From Simmondsia chinensis (Eukaryota; Streptophyta; Magnoliopsida; Caryophyllales; Simmondsiaceae), in the NCBI GenBank assembly GCA_018398585.1, contig JAGTTD010000009.1, forward strand, positions 14,823,193 to 14,887,192: a DNA stretch of 64,000 nucleotides, written 5' to 3'. Below the pieces are notes generated by a model. The model saw only the letters and a program-made list of their open reading frames with translations. It made no database searches and was not told the DNA's origin. Numbering within the stretch: the stretch's first letter is position 1; each line of letters opens with the position of its first letter. Positions 32,400 through 44,079 of this stretch are shown here, piece by piece. The translations under genes were made by a program, and so were the position numbers.

Positions 32400-33310
32400 T
32401 TAGAAGACTGTTTGTTCGAAATATAAATTCGAACGGGGGCCATTCATAGCTAGGATATGTGACTTGGTCACTCTTTTCGTATCAACAAATGCATCTGGTA
32501 ATTGGTTCACAATATTTTGTAAATGAATAATCTTCTGGACTTCCATTTCACATTGATTTGTACGTGGATCAAAATGTGATGTGGATGATGCATTCCACAA
32601 AATTTGACGCTTTTTTAGCTTTAGTTTTTCTCTCCCCAATTCTGGGAACATTGTTTCATCAAATTTACAATCTGCAAATTGTACAATAAAAATATCTCTA
32701 GTCAATTGTTCAAGATATTTTATAATTGATGGGAATTCAAACCCAATATAAATTCCCAGTCTCCTTTGGGGTTGAGCAATTGGAACATACATTGTGCAAC
32801 CAAAATTTGTAAATGGGATATATTTGGTTCTTGACTAGAAACAAGTTGCAATGGGGAGTATTTATGATAAGCAGCTAGCCTAGCACGAATAAGTGCTGCA
32901 GCATGCAATATAGTGTGTCCCCATACAGAACTAGGCAGCTTTGTTTTCATGAGTAATGGTCTGGCAATTAGCTGCAGACATCTGATCAGAGATTCTGTAA
33001 GACGGTTTTGTGTATGCTGGTGAGCCACAGAGTGCTCAACTGTAATCCCAATTGACATACAATAGTCATTAAAGGCTTGGGATGTAAATTCTATTGCATT
33101 ATCAAGACGGATTTTCTGGATCACGTAATCTAGAAATTGAGCCCGTAATTGGATTATTTGTGCAAGGAGTCTCGCAAATGCCACATTATGAGTAGATAAT
33201 AGGCAAACATGTGACCAATGGGTTGAGGCATCTATTAATACCATAAAATATCGAAATGGTCTACATGATGGAGCAATAGGCCCACATATGTCGTCTTGTA
33301 TTCTTTCCAA
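32400..33310 (-). pseudogene. Copia integrase
   Basis: ERIQDDICGPIAPSCRPFRY starts the core (first aspartate in DICGP); second aspartate in IRLDNAIEF; glutamate in HTQNRLTESLIRCLQLIARP. The usual AESLIKRLQLIARPLL is recognisable. The C-terminal extension continues to 32400 with a frame change near 32790. Insertion enzyme of the element; the start of the domain (HHCC zinc part, about 33320-33480) is broken by stops. Confidence 0.9.
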
Positions 33311-33487
33311 AAATACAGAAGATTCAATCCCAATTTAAGTTGAGATGGCCTTGTAATCATTTTTCCTTAAGCACGGGCAGTACATGAAATCTCATCAGGT
33401 GAAAGAATCTTCTGGTTCTTTAATGAATGCCTATGAGAACTTTCGATGATTTTTCTCATCATTTTTACACCTAGATGGCCCAAACGA

Positions 33488-33892
33488 TCATGCCAATCGG
33501 GTTAATATGAATATAATATAACCCAGAAGAAAGTGCTGGCAATTTTTCACTATTTTCTTTCTTCCTGAGGTAAGCGATGTAATATAAAGATATTCTTCAT
33601 CACCCTCATTTATAGTTTCATTGTAATAACCATTGCGACGAATATCTCGAAAACTTATTAAGTTTCTTTGCGATCTGCTAAAAAACAGTGAATCGCGTAT
33701 GTTTAGTTTTATTCTTTTAGGGAACATAACATATGCTCTTTCAGAGCCTTCAACCAAATTTGAAATACCTGATATTGTAATAACATTTGTTTCAGCTAAT
33801 CGTAGCTGAGAAAAATATATTTTGCTTTTAAGGATAGTGTGTGTCGTTGCACTGTCTGTTAGACATAAATTTTCATATTTGATCAAATTCAT
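33488..33892 (-). pseudogene. Copia protease and pre-integrase region
   Basis: CLTDSATTHTILKSKIYFSQ at the start matches the copia aspartic protease site C-x-x-D-S-G-[AT]-T-H; here the glycine is alanine (D-S-A), which should abolish activity. ISGISNLVEGSERAYVMFP and NLISFRDIRRNGYYNET follow as in this family. Confidence 0.88.
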
Positions 33893-34258
33893 GTTTTTTC
33901 AAATATAAAATACATATGTATTAGTGGGATTCTATTTTAAAATTTCAAAATGACTTGAATATAATAATATTTTTGGATTTTATTGATAAAGTATAAAAAC
34001 ATAATATTGTATTAACACACACCAAACTATATTATTACATCAAAAGTAAGGCAAATTTTAGTACAAAAGATATAACTGAAAACATAAAAACTTTAGTCCA
34101 ATGTAACATTTTCATCGCCTATTAGATGATCAATTCTCCCACTAGCATCCTCAAAAAAATCAAAAATATCAAGATGTGTCACATCAAGTGGAGAATGATC
34201 TTCAGCGAAATTTGTTTCTGGGAGCTTTTCTTTCCCTTCCAATAATGCTTAATATAGA

Positions 34259-35120
34259 TTCACCAGATGGTCAGGTATACGACAGGTACACGACCAATGA
34301 CCTTTTGTACCACAGCGGTAACAACTCGTTTCAGCGTCTTATGATGAATTTTGCTTATAGGTTTTCTCCCCTTTATTTTTCTTTTCATTATTGCCGGACC
34401 TCTTAAGTTTTGGTCCATTTTGATTACCTCGTCCACGACCATAACCACGTCCACAACTACGGCCACGTCTGCGAACATGACCACGGTCACAGTTATATGT
34501 ATCATTTTTATGGGACACAACATTCAGTTCAAGGAATGGCTCTAACCCAATTAGTCATGACTGATGATTTTTAATTAACAATTTATTGTTTTATTCAGCA
34601 ACAAGAAGACATTGAATTAACTCTGATATTTTTTAAAAATTTTTTCTCGATATTGCTGCTGCAGGTGCATGTTCGAGACATGAAAAGTCGAAAATATTTT
34701 TTTCCAGCATATCCTCCTCAGTAATATTTTCACCGCATAATTACAATAGAGAGGTAATACTAAACATTGCAGAGTTATACTCGCTAATACTTTTAAAATC
34801 CTGCAATCGCACGTGAATCCATTCATAGCGAGCTTTAGGGAGGATCACATATTTTTGGAGATCAAACCTCTCTTTTAAATTAAACCAAAGGACAAGCGGG
34901 TCCTTTACAGTAAGATACTCGGCTTTCAATCCTTCATGGATATGATGCCTAGAAATATCATTACTTTTGCACGATCCTGCAGGGATACGCTATTACCCTT
35001 TTTAATTATATCTCCGAGATTCATAGCATCAAGGTGAATCTCAGTATCAAGGGTCCAGGGCAAATAATTCTTGTCACTTATATCAAGAGTAATAAACTCA
35101 AGCTTAGTTAAATTAGCCAT
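34259..35120 (-). pseudogene. Copia gag with zinc knuckle
   Basis: ATG at 35118-35120: MANLTKLEFITLDISDKNYL, PWTLDTEIHLDA, then KAEYLTVKDPLVLWFNLKER and YEWIHVRLQDFKSISEYNSA. Near 34320-34280 a CCHC knuckle reads CYRCGTKGHWSCTC, preceded by a GRGRG-like basic run encoded at about 34430-34490. Frame changes separate the parts. Capsid protein of the element. Confidence 0.85.
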
Positions 35121-35200
35121 TAAAAATCACAAAGGTTAGAAAATAAAAACTTTACCTCAAGTTTATGATAATCCTTAGCTTGGCTAGAGACTCGTGCTGA

Positions 35201-35215
35201 TAACGTGTCGCAAAA
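35201..35215 (-). promoter_or_regulatory. Copia primer binding site
   Basis: CTCGTGCTGATAACG on the plus strand, i.e. CGTTATCAGCACGAG on the element strand, a common plant copia site placed directly beside the LTR start TGTCGC at 35216. Confidence 0.75.
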
Positions 35216-35640
35216 CTAGGGATAAATTATACTCAAAAGGAAGAGAATACAAAAAAATTCTAAATATGCTTAAAGAAAAGTATCAGAACTAGGAAAATAT
35301 TATTTGTATTCGTTTTTTATCTCAATTTTCCTCTCGGCTCTCCCCTTCATTTCCTTCTTTCAATTTTGTTTTCCTTTTTTGTGTGTTTTTAGGAAGTGTA
35401 TGTACATGTATATATGTAACATAGGGGGTTTGATAGGTCATCTTTTAAGATGACATGTGTCCCCAATGCCTATTTATATATGTATATATACAAATACGTA
35501 AATAGATATTTTACATATATTTAATTTTCTATGATATTTAATAATATATAAACTCGAACATAAAAATTGTACCCAAAAATATCTAATATTTACAATATTT
35601 TTAATATATGTATACATATTTTCTCAAAAAAATTGTCTTG
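35216..35640 (-). repeat. 5' LTR of the copia element, right border not fixed
   Basis: Begins TGTCGCAAAACTAGGG beside the primer site; continues into AT-rich text with TATATA motifs. Where it ends to the right is unclear. Confidence 0.45.
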
Positions 35641-35677
35641 AAGTTCGTGTATATTTTAAAACAATTAACTTCCTCAA

Positions 35678-35714
<37 letters not shown>

Positions 35715-38141
35715 CAAGCAGTTTCCCATGCGATGCATAGATTACATTTATATTTTTAAGTCATAATTTATAGTTGTAAATGAAATCATCTTGAATAATA
35801 TAATAGTAATAAATTTGTATGACATGTTCACAATTTTTTTATAATTTCATTCTTATTTGCATATAACAGCATTTTAAAAATAAATCGTGATGAAATGTCA
35901 TAGTAGATTAGGGCATGTTTGATTTTGCGTTAAAACAATGGGATAATCTTTAATGGTGATGATTAACGGGATAATCATTACCCCATAAAAAAAATTTTCT
36001 TTTACCTTATTTGATTGTGCAACTTTAAAAGGAGTAATCTTTAACGTATAAATTTTTCTTTATATTTGGCTTGAGTATAATAGAACTTCTTTTATATTCA
36101 TATATTACTTTATTTTATACATTATTTTTTAAAATTTTTGATTTTAGTTAAATAAAATACGATGATTTATTAAAACAATGGGTAAAATCATCCCTATATG
36201 ATGAGCAATACATATATTATGTAGTTTTGTTAATTTATGTTCATTTTTGTGACTTTTATTGGCAGCAATTAAGACTTTTTTTGGAAATCTCCACTATTGC
36301 AAAAGAAGAAATGTAAGGAAAATTGAAAGCCTTCCACGTCAATTCTAACCTATTATAACTGAAATTATAAATGCTCATAAAATTTCATTTAAAATAGGTG
36401 ACACTCCAAGATGAAATTGAGAGTGTGAAATCAGAACATAATATTGCAATCTATCGGGTATCTCTTTTATTGGTCTTTCGCACAGTGTAAAATCAAAACA
36501 TAATGCGGCGGAAGCACCATAAAATTGATTTCAGAGTATGGGCCAAAATTGGGAAATTGAATTCACAGAAAAGGTAGCATTTTAAGTCAGATTTGCCAGA
36601 GATGTTTACATGCCAAGCCATGCTATTGCTTGATCCTTATGCGAACATCTCCAACGTTTGTGCCTCTAGGACTTGCCGTTTTCTCATATGTCATATTTTT
36701 CTTAGATTTTTTATTATAAAATTAAGAGAGCACTCTCTCATCTCTCCTTTTTAATGACAATTTAGGGTTTAGGCCTTATATTTTTATAACTCGGCTACAC
36801 AGACAAGTTGGTAGGACGGAGTCAGATATTCATGATCATCGGACCCCAACAAGTTGCAATAAGAAAGGATACCTAACTGTGACGTTCATCACAAAAGTCC
36901 ATTGGAAGGAAGAATGTCATTTTATGATGAATCGATTGAGAACAAGTACAATAATTCCACAAGAAGGACCGATAACAAATAATACAGTCACAACCCATCA
37001 AATATAACGCAAGTAAGAAACATTTTTTTACTATTCAAAAAAGAATCCCACAACTACTAATCATAACATACTTTTGCTGTAGGGGAGCAAACCAAATTAT
37101 CAAGATAGGACTATGAAGGGAGACAGGACATCAAACTTATTAGCCAACGATTTTGTAATTTTTTGAATAAGGTGTTCCATAATTTATTACAATGCGAATA
37201 ATTGAACATTAGTTTCTTCAACATAAACTTAATTTAGGTCGGTTGATACAAATTTCACAAATGCATAGTACAAAATAAATATCACTTGCTTATCGCACGG
37301 GAAGAAACCTAGTAGATTATAATAGAAGAGTCAATTAGCTTAACTAATACTCCCTATGAGGTAGTGTTTTAGGCTTGAGATGTAATTAATGTTACCTCAC
37401 ATCGAGAAAAGTTTAAGGGGACTTAGAAATGGTCCCTCTACAATTCATATTGTGTCAATTTAATTTTTAAAGTAAAATTTATACTAAGTTTTTAATGCTC
37501 CTGCTACAAGTTCAGTTAAATTGAGTTAATTGGTGGATTTATCCCAGGTTACTTATATCAAACATGACTATGCCGTTAAAAATTGCGGTTATAACTTGAA
37601 TTTGACCAAATGATTTGATTGATACAATATAAATTATTAAGGGACTAAATTAACACAAATAAAAATACAAAAACTAAGTCGACAAAATGAAAAAAATATA
37701 GAGACCATTAATGTAAATAACCCTTTATATTAACTATTATTTTTTTTCGAAAACATTTCCGGATTATGTTTTAGATATAGCTTATGGTGAGTTTGATCAT
37801 GTCACTAGGAATCATAATAAGTCAAGAGTTTCCATGTCGGGTCTTTATAGGACACTGATCCTCCCGAAATATCATTAACTCGTAACAAATGACCCACTAC
37901 TGAACAAAACGACTCTCATCAGCTTATCTAGACTTGTTGGCAAAATAGTGTCGAGAAAGAATTAACTGATAGAACACTTTATCTTCGTCCAGTTACATGA
38001 AATTCCCTGCCAAAAGGTTACTCTACCGAATGTAGTTTTGAAAAATAACAATTATTTTACAAGAAAAAACAACATTTATCTCCCAAATCCCTTAACAATG
38101 ATCTAAAACTCCCCCCTTTAAATATACAAACTTCCCTTCAA
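35641..38141. other. AT-rich intergenic DNA, no gene seen
   Basis: Contains a (GT)n(AT)n microsatellite at 35679-35714 and, at 35930-36200, two TTAAAACAATGGG words that may belong to an old MITE without findable ends. No coding signal. Confidence 0.6.
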
Positions 38142-38154
38142 ATATACAAACTTC

Positions 38155-38318
38155 TTTTTTTGAACGAATGGCAAGGAAGCCATGAGAACTACACAAGGAG
38201 ACAACCCTCCACGAATCCCCTCCAACCTCCTATTCCCCACGCTTAAGACAGGATTCGATCCCACGTCTCGGACACTACCTCCCAGAGAATTTAATTAGTT
38301 GAGCTAGCTGACGGTTTC
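38155..38318 (-). mobile_element. tRNA-derived SINE in the 3' UTR of the oxidoreductase gene
   Basis: On the minus strand it shows a tRNA-like box A (TAGCTCAACTAATTAA) and box B (GGGATCGAATCC) and ends TTCGTTCAAAAAAA. A 13-bp target duplication with one mismatch flanks it: ATATACAAACTTC (38142-38154) and ATATACTAACTTC (38319-38331). The right duplication overlaps the last two bases of the gene's stop codon, so insertion was just past the coding end, in the same sense as the gene. The tail could supply extra polyadenylation context. Confidence 0.8.
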
Positions 38319-38329
38319 ATATACTAACT

Positions 38330-38712
38330 TCATAATCTTTTACTTTCAGCACCAACAAATCTAGCCGGGCTAAAAGGGCTAAGATCAACAATACTGGCGT
38401 CACCATCTAAGACGAGCTCAGCTAGGGCGACCCTAGTGGCCGGCCCATTTAGGATCCCCCAACAACCATGTCCGGTTCCGATATAGCACCTTCTAGCACC
38501 GGGAAGCTCCCCTATAACTGGGATCCCGTCATCGGTGCATGGTAAGAAGCATGCTTGCTCTGCCTTCACCCGGGCTTCACCTTCTTTCAAATGGGTCGAC
38601 ACGTTTATAGCGACCCGTTTAAGCATGGATATGAATTCTGGGTTCGGCGTTACCTCCTCGGGATTGTTTGGTACATCCTCCCGCAATGACATGCCACATA
38701 TGTACACTTCCC
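38330..38712 (-). CDS. Exon 3 of the FAD-dependent oxidoreductase
   Basis: Begins after CCACAAG with GGGAAGTGTAC; the first two bases complete a glycine codon with exon 2, giving PRPTG-EVYICGMS. Continues with VKAEQACFLPCTDDGIPVIG, ELPGARRCYIGTGHGCWGIL and NGPATRVALAELVLDG to AESKRL and TGA. The GHGCWGILNGPATG-type string is the C-terminal FAD-contact region of the family. The polypyrimidine tract before the exon is a run of 20 T. Confidence 0.9.
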
Positions 38713-39922
38713 CTTGTGGAAAAAAAAAAAAAAAAAAAAGAGAGAAACATTCCAATCATAAGTTTTAAGTCAGAGTTGTGAAGAAGTGATGCAGCTAACA
38801 ACAAGAGATTTACTGAACATAAAAGATTTGATATTTTATTAGATTTTAATAGATTAATTGATAGTTTTAAATTAAAATATATCTTCAAGGTTAATAAGAC
38901 ATTTTAGTTAGTAGGATAATTATCTCTTTATTTATCCATTAGGGTTTAACTTTTTCTATAAATAGAGCTTTATAATTTATTATTTCAAGTTCTGGAGAAA
39001 TAAAATTGAGTTGAGTTTTTGAGTAGCAAGTTGTGTTATATCTGGATGAGAACAATATATAAGTATAGTGCACTTCCTCTCCTACCAATTGAACTTTTTG
39101 CTGGGAAAAACCAAAAAAAGACACAATAGAAGCATAAGATTGACGACAAACACCACATCGAACTTATGTAGAACTCTTACTCAACTAGAAGGGAATAAAA
39201 ATTACTCAAATGGGTACCTCACCTATTGTTGAATTTTTGAATTATAATCTTGAATTATAACCTAAAACGTGATCTCACTAACTACAAACTCAAATGGGTA
39301 CCTCACATCGAACTTATATAGAACTCTCAACCCAAATATAACTTTAGTTGAGATAAAGCTACAAACCTCCCGCATGCAATTTTGGACGCAAAAGCTGCAA
39401 ACCCTCAATCAAAACGATCCGAGCATGACTCTCTTTATGCACGGATCTACTACACACAAAATGCCCACATTCATTCTTCCTCAACTCTCCCCTACCCGAG
39501 GTACCTGTAGGCACCACTTACAAGATCACACAAAACCTCACATTTTCCTCTCCGATGGTGCTACTAAACATCAACGTATAAACCATTTTTTTTCAATCTA
39601 ATTCAATGCAAGGCAACAAATTTAAGCTTAGAAAATCTCTTCCAGATGACAAATTTCCAAGTCCTTAAAGCACTCCTGGAAAACCAATACCCTAAGCACA
39701 TTCCTCAAATACTGAGAAAACTAATACTATAATAAAAAAAAACATACTAATTTTTATATCAAAGATGCAAAATAATAGAGCAAGTTCCATTAACTAAGGC
39801 ACCGCCCAGATCTAGACGTCCAAGCAACAATTAAAACTGCAATTTCCCATGTCTTTGTTGCGCTCACCAAGGCCATTGTCTGCGATAAACAAAACTCAAA
39901 TGGCTCACATTAGTATTAGACC
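38713..39922. other. Intron 2 of the oxidoreductase, left part
   Basis: Non-coding. The phrase CACATCGAACTTAT plus GTAGAACTCT occurs twice (about 39151 and 39306), a small local duplication. Confidence 0.6.
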
Positions 39923-40476
39923 TAGGGATAACAATACAACAGGTAAAACCTATCATTCGCCAATACCCAACCCATATGAACCGTTACAAGTGCAAGTGAG
40001 GCAAGTAGTGGGCACGGGTTGGGCATACATGACAATAACCACCCCGGGTGTGGGAAGTGTGCGGGTAAATGTTGTACATGTCACGCCAGCCCCGCTCTCA
40101 ATCACTCCGGCCTACACCCACCATACCCATCTCATACCTACTCCAATCTGCTTCTTATTAATTTAAAAATAGAAAAAATATGTAATTAATTTAGCTACTC
40201 TATTTTGTGCCAAATCTCATAGGAAAATATTATTAGATTCTAAATAATTAATTAATATAGCAGTATGAATAACTATTTGGTACCTAGTGCGTAGAGGGTG
40301 GGTATTAAAGACTCATTTGATACCCGCGGGAAAAGGGCAAGCATAGGCATGAGTTTGTAATTGCTGGGAAATATATGGGTATATATTTCATGCCTGTGAC
40401 AGACAATGGAAGAGGTGGCGGGTACAAGTATGGCGGAGACATCCCTTGTACCCGCCCCACCATATGACCATCCCTA
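39923..40476. mobile_element. Non-autonomous hAT-like element, 554 bp, in intron 2
   Basis: Ends TAGGGATAACAAT (39923) and ATGACCATCCCTA (40464-40476), i.e. inverted TAGGGAT. Flanking 8-mers ATTAGACC (39915-39922) and ACTAAACC (40477-40484) match at six of eight positions, differing only by transitions. Subterminal CAGGTAAAACC and GGGGCGGGTAC are typical of plant hAT elements with a TAGGGRTGGCAA start. No transposase frame. Confidence 0.6.
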
Positions 40477-40874
40477 ACTAAACCTTTTAGCTTTTAGGCT
40501 ACATTCAAAAGGTGAATATGGGGTTCGAAAACCCTAGGAGCTTGACTAAGTACCAAGTGATACCTATAAATCCGAAAATTTGATAATCCAATCCAACCAT
40601 ATCCAAATAATAAGAGAAATCCGAAAATAAGCAGTTCAAGTACATCCAACAATAAAAGTTCTAAAACCGATTCTAGAAATACCAATTGGCCTTTCGGGTT
40701 GCAAATTTGGATTTCAGATATTGTGTACTTATATATTCGATTTATATTATATAATAAATTTAATGTCAAAAAAATATATGGATCACAAAATTTTAAAATA
40801 CAAACGGTTACTCATAATGCTTAATTGAATGCAAAAACCATTGTAATCATTATTACAACAGAATATATTAAACA

Positions 40875-41077
40875 TAGGGGTGTCCAAGGAAAACACGGAT
40901 GGAAAAGTTTGGAAAAATATAGTTTAAAGTTGTTTTTCGGACTAATCTAATAGACTATGGAAAACTAAAATACAATTCCCCAATTGGAAAACTAGTCTTT
41001 TAAGCAAGTTCTCTACTTTCATTTTCAATGGAATTCCAAGTAAAGAATAAAATTTTCAGTTTTTAAACACACCCCTA
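40875..41077. mobile_element. Small TIR element (MITE), about 200 bp
   Basis: Inverted ends TAGGGGTGT and ACACCCCTA; interior carries GGAAAAC/TTTTCC words like those at 21880 and 46890. Its right end was the target of SINE copy D. No matching 8-bp duplication. Confidence 0.5.
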
Positions 41078-41083
41078 GACTCT

Positions 41084-41316
41084 TCAGGTTAACACGCCGT
41101 CACCGGATCCCATTAGAACTCTGAAGTTAAGCGTGCTAGGGGGAGAGTAGTACCAGGATGGATGACCTATTGGGAAGTCATCACCCTCAGGCTGAGGGCA
41201 CTAGGAAACAGCCTCTCTTCAGGTTAACACACTGAAGGGCAAAGGCTGTGTACATCCCCCCCCCCCCCCCCCAAGACCCTGCGTAGGCGGGAGTCCTTGA
41301 GGCACTACGTATGTTC
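41084..41316 (+). mobile_element. SINE copy D: 5S-headed SINE with perfect 21-bp target duplication
   Basis: Flanked by the same 21 bases at 41063-41083 and 41317-41337 (TTAAACACACCCCTAGACTC plus T). On the plus strand the 5S-like head runs from CACCGGATCCCATTAG through GAAGTTAAGCGTGCTAGGGG and GTAGTACCAGGATGGATGAC to GGGAAGTC, then a linker with CCCTCAGGCTGAGGG, then the Au-like body GGAAACAGCCTCTCTTCAGG ... GGCGGGAGTCCTTGAGGCAC. The (TTG) tail is eroded to TATGTTC. A 17-C run (41256-41272) sits in the body. The string TCTTCAGGTTAACAC occurs both at the element's 5' edge (41081) and in the body (41217). Confidence 0.92.
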
Positions 41317-41444
41317 TTAAACACACCCCTAGACTCTACGGCACCTCTCATGAAACACTAGATTTAGGATTTGGATCATGCCATTAGAGCAAACAATTTC
41401 TTTGCAGCTACCCTCAGGGTTCGTAGGTCTCAACTTATCCTATT

Positions 41445-42129
41445 TGTTGGGTTCTAGACACCTAAACCCAATTTCAATCGACCACTCAAGCCAATATCAA
41501 TGACAGATATAAATCATAGGCACACCAACATCGCCAAATATCGACGACAAAATAGATATGCAGAAATAAAATCAACACCAAATATAAAGTGGAAAACCCT
41601 CCAGAGTAGAGGAAAAACCACGGGGCAAACTAACAGTAAAATCCACAATAGAAAATAGCAATTACAACGTTTATAGTTTCAAGATGTTTGCCCTAACTTG
41701 AAACCTACAAGCAAATTGAACGATACAAGGATTACCTCCCTAGGCCCGAGAACAATTGATTCTCCCGATCAATTAATTCCAATCAATGCCTAGAAAACCC
41801 GCTCCAAATTGCTCCAAGATCAAATCCCGATCTTCATCGATAATATCGGAATTTTTGAGCACCATCCACGGTCGTTGCTTTCTCACGTTACTTTTGGGAT
41901 TTCGCTATTCAGAGTTGCTGTCGCACTCTCTCTTTATTTGGGTTATATCTAGTAACCCTCACAAAACACAAATTGATAGTATATATACTATCCCAAATCC
42001 AAACAACCCTCATGGGTTTTTCAAACCAAAGTTCATGGGCTTAAGAGGCCCATACTTTCTCTCCCCTTTTTTTTCTTTAAATTATTATAACTTGTGGGCT
42101 GGACCACGATACATATTATGTACCCCACA
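41445..42129 (-). repeat. 3' LTR of the intron copia element
   Basis: TGTTGGGTTCTAG to TACCCCACA on the plus strand; preceded by CTATT. The open frame inside it also occurs in the other LTR, a duplication effect. Confidence 0.93.
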
Positions 42130-42147
42130 AATCTCCCCCTCCAACCC
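42130..42147 (-). promoter_or_regulatory. Polypurine tract
   Basis: AATCTCCCCCTCCAACCC on the plus strand, purine-rich on the element strand, directly beside the 3' LTR; primes plus-strand DNA synthesis. Confidence 0.85.
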
Positions 42148-42289
42148 ACCACAAGGAGAGAACTCCACATCAGACTACTTGGAATCAATACCAACCAACC
42201 TAATGCACAAGTCCAACTTGCTAGTAGGTACCACCTTAGTCAACATATCAACCATGTTCTTGTCAGTTTGAATCTTCTTCAGCATCATC

Positions 42290-43823
42290 AGCTTTTCTTC
42301 AATAACAGAATGCAACTAATGATATCTCGCATCAATATGCCTTGTGCGTGTATGATACATGGAATTCTTACTCAGGTCCATCGCACTTTGACTATCACAG
42401 AATACCACATACTCTTTCTGTTTCAAACCTAACTCTTAAAGAAACCTTTTCATCCACAACATTTCCTTCCCTGCTTCAACAACAGCAATATATTCAGCTA
42501 CAGTAGTGGAGTGAGCAACACACTTCTGCAACCTGGACTGCCAATATTCAGCTGCCCCTGCAAAAGTGAACAAATAACCCGAAGTAGATTTTCTACTATC
42601 GAGACATCCTGCCATATCAGAATCAGTCTACTCTTCAAGAATCGGTCCCGAGCCTCCAAAACTCAAACACTGTTTTGAAGTACCCCGCAAATATCTGAAG
42701 ATCCATCTCACTACTTCCCAATGAACTTTCCCTAGATTAGAAATAAATCTGCTCACAACACCCACGGCATGAGCAATATCTGGCCTAGTGCAAACCACAG
42801 CATAGATCAAAGACCTAACAGCAGAGGAGTAGGGAACAAAATCTCTTCTTTCTCTTTCTTGGTCACAGGATAAGACTGTTTACTCAATTTAAAATGTGAG
42901 GCAAGAGGTGTGCTAACTGGTTTAGCACTCTTCATGTTGAATCTTTCAAGCACCCGTTCAATATACTTTTCTTGTGACAACCACAACTTTCCAGCCTCTC
43001 TATCACGGGTAATCTCCATACCCAAAATACACTTCACTAGACCCAAGTCTTTCATTTCAAAAGACTTTGACAACTCCTCTTTAAGTGTTCGAATCATATC
43101 TGCATCTTGACCTACAATTAGCATGCTATCAACATAAAGCAGTAAAATAATGAAATTACCTACAGCGAATTTTCTTATATACACACAATAATCTGCAGCT
43201 GTTCTCTTGTACCCTTGACCAACCATGAAGGAGTCAAACTTCTTGTACCACTGTCTAGGAGCCTGCTTCAAATCATACAAGCTCTTTTTCAATCTGCAAA
43301 CCAAGTGCTCTTTATCCTACGCTTCATATCCTTCAGGCTGCTTCATGTAGATCTCCTCCAGCAAGTCATCATGGAGAAATGCAGTCTTCACATCTAACTG
43401 TTCGAGCACAAGATTCATACTAGCTGCCATACCTAGTACCACTCAAATGGAACTCATCTTCATAACTGGAGCGAAGATATCATCAAAGTCAATCCCTTTC
43501 TTCTAATTGAAGCCTTTCACCACCAATCGAGCTTTATGTTTCACAATTTGATCACCATTCTTTTTCAGCTTGAACATCCACTTATTCTGAAGTGTTTTTC
43601 TGCCTTTAGGAAGATCAACCAGCTCATAGGTTCCATTCTTCTCTAAAGAATTCATCTCTTCATCCATGGCTTTCACCCAATTATCCTTGTCTTCATGAGT
43701 CTGCACTTCTTGGTAGCTCTCTAGCTTCCCCTCATCAGTAAGACAAATATAATCAGAACTCGAATACTTCATAGACGATCGACGCTCTCCATCAAACCTC
43801 CTCACCTGAGGCTCAGCAGTCAC
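42290..43823 (-). pseudogene. Copia reverse transcriptase and RNase H
   Basis: From the right: DNWVKAMDEEMNSLEKNGTY, TLQNKWMFKLKKNGDQIVKH, KARLVVKGFN, a stop, then VCRLKKSLYDLKQAPRQWYK, FIILLLYVDSMLIVGQDADM, FEMKDLGLVKCILGMEI, and AVVCTRPDIAHAVGVVSRFI. The catalytic box at 43125-43136 is Y-V-D-S instead of Y-V-D-D. The serine-rich RNase H (about 42590-42290) has stops. Expected to be inactive. Confidence 0.93.
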
Positions 43824-44079
43824 TGGTTGAGGGGCTGGCTCCCCTTACTCAACACCATCTGTACCTGGAGCATCATCAACTGCAACCGGCTCAGTGTCAT
43901 TCTCGAGTTATGTCCCATCAAAGACCTGCTCTTCATTTGTGGCACCTGATGAAGATGAAATTGGCATAGTAACCGCAACACCAGTGGGAGCGCATGTAGT
44001 CTTCTCTGACTTGTCAAAATTAGCCATATTCTCATGTTCATGAAACACATCTCTGCTTCCCACGGTCCTTTTCTTCATG

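Larger units (their letters stand above)
30430..35215 (-). mobile_element. Ty1/copia retrotransposon, minus strand, decayed
   Basis: Reading leftward from a primer site at 35201-35215 the order is gag, zinc knuckle, protease, integrase, reverse transcriptase, RNase H, the copia order. Stops and frame breaks occur in all parts. The LTR beginning at 35216 has no recognisable partner on the left, so the element is truncated or its 3' LTR is too diverged. No target duplication could be set. Confidence 0.88.

Noticed and set aside
35930..36200. Possible MITE beginning GGGCATGTTTGATTTTG
   Set aside because: No inverted partner or target duplication could be found.
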